Below, one piece after another: positions 27,124 through 33,608 of a DNA stretch of 33,608 nucleotides. The position numbers and the translations under genes are program-made. Location: NCBI GenBank assembly GCA_013696745.1, contig JACCXZ010000192.1, positions 1 to 33,608 of the forward strand, given 5' to 3'. Every line of letters starts with the position of its first letter. The stretch's first letter is position 1. The notes beneath the pieces are model-generated. The model was given only the letters and a program-made list of their open reading frames with translations. It searched no databases and had not been told where the DNA came from. The stretch is from Nocardioidaceae bacterium. Its GTDB lineage: Bacteria; Actinomycetota; Actinomycetes; Propionibacteriales; Nocardioidaceae.

Positions 27124-27203
27124 ACTCCCCTCGGCATGTTGTCACTGCCCATGGGAGGCAACCCGTGGGCAGTGCGGTTTCCCAGGGGACCCTGGTAAAC
27201 CGC
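27124..27203. repeat. Dispersed ~80-bp two-hairpin repeat, copy B
   Basis: Hairpin 1 GCCCATGGG-AGGCAA-CCCGTGGGC (27147-27170); hairpin 2 GCGGTTTCCCAGG-GGAC-CCTGGTAAACCGC (27174-27203, 12/13 paired). Homologous to copy A. Confidence 0.9.
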
Positions 27204-27211
27204 ACGCGGAG

Positions 27212-28072
27212 TCAGGCGGCCAGGGCGGCGCGCGCGGCGGAGCCGGCGGCCACGCCGTACGACGGGCCGTGGGTGACTGCGTGCACGAGCAGCGGGTGCA
27301 GTTGGTGCAGTGGCACCCGCCGCCGCCAGCCGTCGGCGAGCGAGGCTGCCTCGTCGTACACCGCGAGCACCGTGTCGAGGTGCGGCAGCCCGAACAGCGC
27401 CAGCATCGCGAGGTCGGTCTCGCGGTGGCCGCCGTGCGCCGCCGGATCGATCAGCGCGCACCGCTGCCCGGCCAGCCACAGCACGTTGCCCGACCAGAGG
27501 TCGCCGTGCAGGCGGGCCGGTGCCTCGACCGGGCCGGCGAGGTCGCTGAGTCGCGCCAGGAGCTCCTGCACCGCGCGTACGTCAGCCGGCTCGATGTTCC
27601 CGCGGTCATGGGCGGCCCGGAGGTAGGGCTCGATGCGCCGCTGAGCGTAGAAGTCGACCCACGTGCTCAGCGGATCGTTGGGCAGCGACTGACGACCGAT
27701 GTACCCGTCCTGCTCGGCACCGAAGCAGTCTGCGCCGGCGGCGTGCGTGGCCGCCAGGTCGCGGCCGAATCGCTCCGCGGCCGGTCGGCTGGGACGACCC
27801 GGCTCAAGCCACTGCAGCACCAGGCAGACGTCGTCGACATTGAGCACGTCCGGTGTAGGGGCGCCGTCGGCAGCACCCAGCCAGACCAACCCGCGTGCCT
27901 CGGCGGTGAAGAAGTCGGCGGGCGAGCCGGCTCGGGTCTTCACGAACACGCTGCGCCCGTCGGCTAGCTCCACCCGCGCAGCGTCCCCGACGTCCCCGCC
28001 GCCCAGCGCGGCCGAGCTGGTCGGTTCCTCCCCGAACAGTCCGGCGAGACGCGCGCGGAGGCCTGGCTGCAC
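27212..28072 (-). CDS. Fructosamine kinase family protein
   Basis: VFVKTRAGSPADFFTAEARGLVWL, ARLHGDLWSGNVLW, ALIDPAAHGGHRETDLAMLALFG. Confidence 0.93.
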   Translation of the reverse strand: MQPGLRARLAGLFGEEPTSSAALGGGDVGDAARVELADGRSVFVKTRAGSPADFFTAEARGLVWLGAADGAPTPDVLNVDDVCLVLQWLEPGRPSRPAAERFGRDLAATHAAGADCFGAEQDGYIGRQSLPNDPLSTWVDFYAQRRIEPYLRAAHDRGNIEPADVRAVQELLARLSDLAGPVEAPARLHGDLWSGNVLWLAGQRCALIDPAAHGGHRETDLAMLALFGLPHLDTVLAVYDEAASLADGWRRRVPLHQLHPLLVHAVTHGPSYGVAAGSAARAALAA

Positions 28073-28075
28073 GGT

Positions 28076-28585
28076 TCAGCGCCGCTCGAGCTGCTCGACA
28101 AGGGCGTCCACGGTGCGCTCGATCATGATCCGTACCTGGATGAACCCCTCCGGACCGCCACCCCACGGATCCGGCACCTCGTCGTCTGCGGGATGCGCCT
28201 GCGGGTCGAAAGAGCGGAACATCGCGACCCGGGAGCGATCTTCGTCACCGCGGGCCAGCGCCAGCACGTCGTGGTGGTTGCTCGCGTCCATGGTGAGGAT
28301 CAGGTCGCAGGCGTCGAACATCCGCGCGTCGAACTGTCGGGCCCGGTGACGGGAGGAGTCGTAACCGTGTGCCTCCAGCTCGGTCCGGGCGGCGGCGTCC
28401 ATGCCGTCGCCGACGTGCCACGAGCCGGTGCCCGAGGACACCACGGCGTACTGGTCGTTCAGGCCGTGTTCGGCCAGCCGGTGCTCGAGGACGACGTCGG
28501 CGATGGGCGAGCGGCAGATGTTGCCCAGACAGACCATGGCGATCGTGTACGGCCGGTCCGGGTCGTGCGTAGTGGGCAGCTGCAC
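28076..28585 (-). CDS. Low molecular weight protein tyrosine phosphatase
   Basis: AMVCLGNICRSPIADVVL active-site loop; VPDPWGGGPEGF. Confidence 0.95.
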   Translation of the reverse strand: MQLPTTHDPDRPYTIAMVCLGNICRSPIADVVLEHRLAEHGLNDQYAVVSSGTGSWHVGDGMDAAARTELEAHGYDSSRHRARQFDARMFDACDLILTMDASNHHDVLALARGDEDRSRVAMFRSFDPQAHPADDEVPDPWGGGPEGFIQVRIMIERTVDALVEQLERR

Positions 28586-28587
28586 GG

Positions 28588-28962
28588 TCAGTCCGCGCCG
28601 AGGACGAGGTTGAGGGCCGCAGTCACCAGGGAGACGATGATGGCACCGCCGACAGCGGTCCAGAAGCCGTCCACCACGAACCCGAGGTCTACCTGCTCGG
28701 CGATCCACGTGGCGAGCAGTAGCATGCAGGCGTTGATGACGATGAGGGCCAAGCCCAGCGTCAGGATGATGAACGGCAGCGAGAGCAGCTTGACCACCGG
28801 GGCGATGAAGGCGTTGATCGCCCCGAAGATCGCCGCCACGACCAGCAGGGTCACCACGCGCTCGGTGTCGTCCTCGCCGGTGATGCGGATCCCGTCGAAG
28901 ATCCACGCAGCTACGGCCAGGGCCCCAGCGCTGACGATGACGGTGGTGAGGACTTTGACCAT
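28588..28962 (-). CDS. Phage holin family (4-TM) membrane protein
   Basis: Four hydrophobic segments; AIFGAINAFIAPVVKLLSLPFIILTLGLALIVINACMLLLATWI. Confidence 0.88.
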   Translation of the reverse strand: MVKVLTTVIVSAGALAVAAWIFDGIRITGEDDTERVVTLLVVAAIFGAINAFIAPVVKLLSLPFIILTLGLALIVINACMLLLATWIAEQVDLGFVVDGFWTAVGGAIIVSLVTAALNLVLGAD

Positions 28963-28997
28963 GCCCACATCGTGCCAGGCGGTGTCGGGTGAGCGAA

Positions 28998-29729
28998 TCA
29001 GGCCTGCTGGTCCAGCGCCTGCAGCAGCGAGGACTCCCCCGCGCTCAGGTGGGCACGCAGCTCGGTGATGGTCGCGTCGCCGTCACCGGACTCCAGCAGC
29101 CCGAGCAGCCTGCGGTGCGACCCGAGCTGCTCGAGCACGTCGCCGCGGACGCGGTCGACGTGAGCGAGGGCGAGGCGGATCTCGGCAGCCAGCGACTGGG
29201 CCACGGCCACCAGCCGGCTGCTCGCGGTGAGCGCGACCAGGCTGATGTGGAAGTGCAGATGCGCCTCGGAGACGGCCCTCACCGGCGCGCCGTCGTCGAT
29301 CAGCTGGGCATAGGTGTCGAACGCCGCGCGTACCCTCTGACGGTCCACGGTCGACGCCTCCGACCACGCCCGGACGCCGGCTGCCTCGAGCACCAGCCGG
29401 GCATGCATGACGTCCTTCACCTGGTCGCTGTCGTGTGCGGTGACCACGACACCGCGGTTGGGGATACGAGTCACCAGGCCTTCGGCGGTCAGCAGTGCCA
29501 TCGCCTCACGGACCGTGCTGCGCCCGACGCCGAGCGAGTCGGCGAGCGCCACTTCACGAAGGGGGGTCCCGGGGGTGAGCTCGCCGGCGAAGAGCGCCTG
29601 ACGCAGAGCCTCCGCCGCCCGCTCCACGGTCGAGGCATGGGCGAGGTCCAAGGGATCCAACGAGTACTGGCCGTCAGCGTTCACAGGCTCGCCACCTCCC
29701 GGGAGTTGCGTTCTTTCGGCTCGACTCAT
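28998..29729 (-). CDS. GntR family transcriptional regulator (FadR/FCD subfamily)
   Basis: ALRQALFAGELTPGTPLREVALADSLGVGRSTVREAMALLTAEGLVTRIPNRGVVVT wHTH, followed by an FCD domain. Start may be nearer 29684. Confidence 0.92.
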   Translation of the reverse strand: MSRAERTQLPGGGEPVNADGQYSLDPLDLAHASTVERAAEALRQALFAGELTPGTPLREVALADSLGVGRSTVREAMALLTAEGLVTRIPNRGVVVTAHDSDQVKDVMHARLVLEAAGVRAWSEASTVDRQRVRAAFDTYAQLIDDGAPVRAVSEAHLHFHISLVALTASSRLVAVAQSLAAEIRLALAHVDRVRGDVLEQLGSHRRLLGLLESGDGDATITELRAHLSAGESSLLQALDQQA

Positions 29730-29751
29730 TGTCCAGCATGCTGACCTGTAT

Positions 29752-29766
29752 GATTGTCAGACAATC
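29752..29766. promoter_or_regulatory. Perfect 15-bp palindrome GATTGTCAGACAATC, candidate FadR-type operator
   Basis: Arms GATTGTC/GACAATC around a central A, with TTGTCAGACAA core; lies between the divergent GntR and amidinotransferase genes. Confidence 0.7.
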
Positions 29767-29804
29767 CAATCTTTGGTCACTTCTTCCGAGATGGGAGGCA
29801 CGCC

Positions 29805-30758
29805 ATGACGATCTCGCTCGACCGTCCCGCACAGCCTGGGGCCACGAACGATCACCCGCCCTTTCCGGCGGCGGGTGCCACGCTGACGTGGGGCCGTGCC
29901 TACGCCATGGTGAGCCCCGAACACTTTCGGGTGGCGTACGCGATCAACCCGTTCATGGACGTCGCCGACCAGCCCAACCCGCTGCTCGCCCGACGGCAGT
30001 GGGACACGCTGATCGCGACGCTTGACTCGCTCGGCGCACGGGTCGACGTCGTTCCGCAGCGCCTGGACTCCCCCGACATGGTCTACGCGATGAACCTCGG
30101 GCTCGCTCTGCGCGACGGCGAAGACCAGCGCCTGGTCATCTCACACATGCGCTTCGCGGAGCGCCGGCACGAGGCACTCTCCGCGGCCCCCTGGTTCGAG
30201 CGGCACGGCTACCGCGCGTCGTGGGTGGGCCGTGACGGGATCGGCGCGTTCTTCGAGGCCGGCGACGCGTTCCCCTTCGGCGACGCCCTGGTGGTCGGCT
30301 ACGGCAAGCGCACCGACGATCTCGGGCTCAAGGCGGTCGCGGGAGTGCTCGACGTACGGGTGCGCGGCCTGCGCATCGTGCACCCGGCGATGTATCACCT
30401 CGACCTCGCGTTCTGCCCGTTGTCGGCGACGCAGGCAATGGTGTGCCCTGCGGCGCTGGACGAGACGAGCGCCGGGTCGGTGCTGGACCTGGTACCCGAC
30501 CCGCTGGTGCTGAGCGAGCAGGAGGCGCTGACCTTCTGTGCCAATTCGGTGGTCGTGGGCCGCACCGTGGTGATGCCGGCCTGTCCGGCGCGGGTGCGTA
30601 GGCAGCTCGAGGTATGGGGCTTCGACATCGTGATCGTGGACGTCAGTGAGTTCCACAAGGGCGGCGGCTCGATCCGCTGCCTCACCAATCCCACCGACAT
30701 CGTCCTGGGGCGCGACCTGCCGTCGATCCCCGGTGGCGAGGTCGTCGTCGCGAGCTGA
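29805..30758 (+). CDS. Amidinotransferase/dimethylarginine dimethylaminohydrolase family protein
   Basis: Guanidine-modifying enzyme motifs: HPAMYHLDLAFCPL (catalytic His), SEFHKGGGSIRCLTNPT (catalytic Cys). Confidence 0.88.
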   Translation: MTISLDRPAQPGATNDHPPFPAAGATLTWGRAYAMVSPEHFRVAYAINPFMDVADQPNPLLARRQWDTLIATLDSLGARVDVVPQRLDSPDMVYAMNLGLALRDGEDQRLVISHMRFAERRHEALSAAPWFERHGYRASWVGRDGIGAFFEAGDAFPFGDALVVGYGKRTDDLGLKAVAGVLDVRVRGLRIVHPAMYHLDLAFCPLSATQAMVCPAALDETSAGSVLDLVPDPLVLSEQEALTFCANSVVVGRTVVMPACPARVRRQLEVWGFDIVIVDVSEFHKGGGSIRCLTNPTDIVLGRDLPSIPGGEVVVAS

Positions 30759-30795
30759 CTGCGGCGATCATCGGTCGGGTGCCAGAATGGGTGCC

Positions 30796-31515
30796 ATGCG
30801 CATGCTGGTCGTGGCGGATCGGGGAGAAGACGACCTCGGGTACGTGGGCGAACGCCTGGTGCGGCGAGGCATCCGGCCGGTAGCGCTGGACCGGGACGAT
30901 CTGCCCACGCTCGAGGAGGTCGGACCGGTCGACCTGGTGTACCTGCTCGGGTCCGGCCGCTCGGTCGCCAACCCGGTGGAAATCGACCGGGTCGCCGGTG
31001 AGACGGCGCTGATCAACGCCGCGCTCGATGCGGCGACCCCGGTGCTCGGGATCTGCTACGGCGCTCAGATCCTGGCGCACGCCCTGGGTGGGACCGCGCA
31101 ACGAGCGACCCGCCCCGAGCTCGGCTGGTTCAGCCACGAGTCGTACGACCAGGCGCTGTGCCCGTCGGGTCCCTGGCTGCAGTTTCACGGCGACTCGTTC
31201 ACGCTCCCGACGGGTGCTCGGCTGCTCGGCCGCTCCGAGTCGGGACCACAAGGCTTCTCCCACGAGTCGGTCACCGCCGATGGCGCACCGGCACGCGCCC
31301 TCGGTTGGCAGTTTCACCCCGAGGTGACGCCGTCAACGCTCGCCCGCTGGCTGCGGGTCGAGAACGCGTTCGTCAACGGCTTGGGCGATCCCGAGGTGAT
31401 CAACGCCGAGGCACAGCGGCTGAACCCGCAGGTGCGACAAGCGGCGTACGAGCTCGCCGACACCGCCCTGGGCTGGCTGCTGGGCCGCGAGGTGGCGAGC
31501 GCGGAAGCCTCCTGA
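30796..31515 (+). CDS. Class I glutamine amidotransferase family protein
   Basis: TPVLGICYGAQILAHALGG (Cys nucleophile), ALGWQFHPEVTPSTLARW (His-Pro-Glu). Confidence 0.88.
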   Translation: MRMLVVADRGEDDLGYVGERLVRRGIRPVALDRDDLPTLEEVGPVDLVYLLGSGRSVANPVEIDRVAGETALINAALDAATPVLGICYGAQILAHALGGTAQRATRPELGWFSHESYDQALCPSGPWLQFHGDSFTLPTGARLLGRSESGPQGFSHESVTADGAPARALGWQFHPEVTPSTLARWLRVENAFVNGLGDPEVINAEAQRLNPQVRQAAYELADTALGWLLGREVASAEAS

Positions 31516-31545
31516 TCGGGCCACCATCGGCGGCGGCCTAGGGTC

Positions 31546-32262
31546 GTGGCCGTGGAGGAGCTACGGGTGCTGCACGACGTCGCCGGGCCCGACGCGGACA
31601 CCGAGATGGCAGCGGCGCGGGCACTGCTCGACGAGGTGGCCGCAGGGCGGTCACCGGCGACGCTGCGGGTCTACCGCCCGCTCGGGCCGACCGTGGCCTT
31701 CGGTCGGGTCGACACGCTGCGCTCCGGGTACGCCGACGCGGTGGCCGCCGCTCGCCGCGCCGGGTTCGACACCGCCGTCCGGGTCTGCGGCGGGCGTGCC
31801 GTGGCCTACGACCCGACTTGCCTCGTGCTCGACCACGTCGCGCCGGACGACGGCTCACCGTTGGACAGCCGGACCCAGGAGCGGTTCTGGTCCTTCGCGT
31901 CCCTGTACGCCGAGGCGCTGTCCGAGCTCGGCGTGGACGCCCGGGTGGGACCGGTCCCCGACGAGTACTGCCCCGGCCCGTACAGCGTCAACGCAGGCCG
32001 CCGGGTCAAGCTGGTCGGCACCGCCCAACGGGTCGCACGCGGCGCATGGCTGTTCAGCACGGTGCTGATCGTGACCGGCCCGGCCCGGTTGCGCCGGGTG
32101 CTGGGGCCGGTCTACGCAGCGATCGACATGCCGTTCGACCCGGCCACCGTGGGCAGCGTCAGTGACGAGGTGCCGGGCACCACCACGGCCGACGTGCAGC
32201 GGGTTGTGCTCGAGGCGTACGCGAAACGGTACCGGCTGCAGGACAGCCCGGGCGGCGTCTAG
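31546..32262 (+). CDS. Lipoate--protein ligase family protein
   Basis: TLRVYRPLGPTVAFGRVDTLRSGY, FDTAVRVCGGRAVAYDPTCLVLDHV, YSVNAGRRVKLVGTAQRVARGAWLFST. Confidence 0.85.
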   Translation: MAVEELRVLHDVAGPDADTEMAAARALLDEVAAGRSPATLRVYRPLGPTVAFGRVDTLRSGYADAVAAARRAGFDTAVRVCGGRAVAYDPTCLVLDHVAPDDGSPLDSRTQERFWSFASLYAEALSELGVDARVGPVPDEYCPGPYSVNAGRRVKLVGTAQRVARGAWLFSTVLIVTGPARLRRVLGPVYAAIDMPFDPATVGSVSDEVPGTTTADVQRVVLEAYAKRYRLQDSPGGV

Positions 32263-32277
32263 GGTTGCCAGCCATGG

Positions 32278-33375
32278 ATGGCCGCCGTGAGTGACCGCAG
32301 CCCCGAGGTGCGGGCAGCTCTGGACACGATCCCCGCGTACGTGCCAGGCAAGCCGCCGCCCCCGGTGCCGGGACGCCCGACGTACAAGTTCTCCAGCAAC
32401 GAGAACCCGCACGAGCCACTGCCGGGCGTACTGGACGCGGCAGTCGCGGCGGCAGCGCGGATGAACCGCTATCCGGACATGTCCGCCTCCCGGTTGTACG
32501 AGCGGATCGCTGAGCGACTCGCGGTGCCGGTCACCGACCTCGCACTGGCGACTGGCTCGGTCGCGGTGCTCTACCACCTGCTGCAAGCCTTGTGCGAGGA
32601 CGGCGACGAGGTGGTGATCGCCTGGCGCTCCTTCGAGGCGTACCCGATCGCGATCCAGCTCACCGGGGCCCGAACTGTCGCGGTGCCGCTGTCCGTCGAC
32701 GCTCGCCACGACCTGCCGGCGATGGCGGCGGCGGTCACCGAGCGCACCAAGGCCGTCCTGGTGTGCACGCCCAACAACCCGACCGGCCCGGCCGTGCACC
32801 GCGTCGAGCTCGACCGATTGCTTGCCGCCGTGCCGAGCCACGTCGTCGTGGTCGTCGACGAGGCCTACGTCGAGTTCGTCGACGACCCCGACGTTGCGTC
32901 CGGACTCGACCTGTACCGCGAACGCCACAACGTCGTCGTGCTGCGCACCTTCTCCAAGGCGTACGGTCTGGCCGGTCTGCGGGTCGGGTACGCGATCGCG
33001 CCGGAGCCGCTGGCGGCCGCGATCCGCAAGGCCGCGCTGCCCTTCGGTGTCTCGCAGGTCGCGCAGGAGGCGGCGTTGGCCTCGCTGGAACACGAGGGTG
33101 AGCTGCTGGAACGGGTGGCTGCCGTGGTGGCCGAGCGCGGCAGGGTCGTGGCCGCGCTGCGTGCACAGGGCTGGGACGTGCCCGACGCCCAGGGCAACTT
33201 CCTGTGGCTCGGGCTCGGCGCGGACACCCTCGACTTCGCGGCTGCCGCGGCCGCAGTCGGCGTGATGGTGCGCCCCTTCGCCGGCGACGGCGCGCGGGTC
33301 ACCATCGGCGAGCCGGACGGCGACGACGTGCTGATCGAGACTGCCGCGCAGTTTCGCAAGGCGATCCAGGCGTGA
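32278..33375 (+). CDS. hisC: Histidinol-phosphate / aromatic amino acid aminotransferase
   Basis: YKFSSNENPHEPLPGV, VVVVDEAYVEFVDD, VVLRTFSKAYGLAGLRVGYAIA (PLP lysine). Could be Pat (phenylalanine aminotransferase). Confidence 0.9.
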   Translation: MAAVSDRSPEVRAALDTIPAYVPGKPPPPVPGRPTYKFSSNENPHEPLPGVLDAAVAAAARMNRYPDMSASRLYERIAERLAVPVTDLALATGSVAVLYHLLQALCEDGDEVVIAWRSFEAYPIAIQLTGARTVAVPLSVDARHDLPAMAAAVTERTKAVLVCTPNNPTGPAVHRVELDRLLAAVPSHVVVVVDEAYVEFVDDPDVASGLDLYRERHNVVVLRTFSKAYGLAGLRVGYAIAPEPLAAAIRKAALPFGVSQVAQEAALASLEHEGELLERVAAVVAERGRVVAALRAQGWDVPDAQGNFLWLGLGADTLDFAAAAAAVGVMVRPFAGDGARVTIGEPDGDDVLIETAAQFRKAIQA

Positions 33376-33608
33376 CCCGACACGGACTTGGCATCCAGGA
33401 GTTCTTGGAGCTACGCACCTGGACCGTCTTCGACGTGGACGACAGCGGACGGGTACAGCACGACGACGGCGGCAACGAACGCGCTGAGTGAGTCCGAGCA
33501 GATCAAGGCGGCGCTGGACGCCAAGGGCGTGCCGTGCACCCTGCTCGTGTACGCCGACGAGGGTCACGGGCTGGCCAAGCGGGCCAACCGACTCGATGCG
33601 TACCCGCA
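33372..33608 (+). pseudogene. S9 prolyl oligopeptidase-like gene remnant (large internal deletion; runs off the right edge)
   Basis: Frame 0: VTRHGLGIQEFLELRTWTVFDVDDSGRVQHDDGGNERAE*, resembling an S9 N-terminus; then frame +1 LSESEQIKAALDAKGVPCTLLVYADEGHGLAKRANRLDAYP, the S9 C-terminus with the catalytic-His DEGHG motif. The rest of the ~600-aa protein is absent. Confidence 0.75.

Noticed and set aside
28588-28962. Phage holin annotation as prophage evidence
   Set aside because: This 4-TM family is a common chromosomal membrane protein in Actinobacteria; no other phage genes nearby.
31855-33567. 570-aa minus-strand ORF
   Set aside because: Antisense to the lipoate ligase and hisC; shadow ORF.
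1-33608. CRISPR array, tRNA/rRNA, or intact IS element
   Set aside because: No repeat-spacer pattern, cloverleaf, rRNA or transposase was recognised by eye; tRNAscan-SE and ISfinder would be decisive.

Overview
High-GC actinobacterial chromosomal segment, probably Propionibacteriales/Nocardioidaceae-like judging by gene content and codon usage (inference). No rRNA, tRNA, CRISPR array, phage or intact transposon was recognised. From left to right it carries: divergent glycogen genes (glgC partial / glgA); a membrane molybdopterin (sulfite-oxidase-fold) oxidoreductase plus a fasciclin lipoprotein behind a sequence matching the SigK promoter consensus; a GNAT gene coupled to a 45-aa ORF; a decayed zone (two-component system, mazF scrap, P-loop kinase); an SDR and an enoyl-CoA hydratase; a damaged vapBC module; a HelD-like ATPase; an orphan PhzE/TrpEG-like synthase; a secreted protein; a methyltransferase; a heme-oxygenase-like iron redox enzyme coupled to a CDGSH protein; a NarL-type two-component system with an ABC-2 exporter; pabA-pabB; mprA-mprB-pepD; a fructosamine kinase; an LMW-PTP with a small membrane protein; a GntR regulator divergent from an amidinotransferase; a class I amidotransferase; a lipoate ligase; hisC/pat; and an S9 peptidase remnant at the right edge. 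The main non-obvious signals are: (1) a dispersed ~80-bp two-hairpin repeat found twice, each just 3' of a minus-strand stop codon; (2) a second dispersed repeat with a 22-bp period (core CCGTGAGTT) at two loci; (3) an exact CCATCC-N16-CGAAT promoter predicting a leaderless mRNA; (4) several gene remnants with reconstructable lesions; (5) a perfect 15-bp palindrome in the GntR/amidinotransferase intergenic region. No clearly novel multi-gene system was identified. All calls come from reading the sequence and supplied ORFs; no searches were run.
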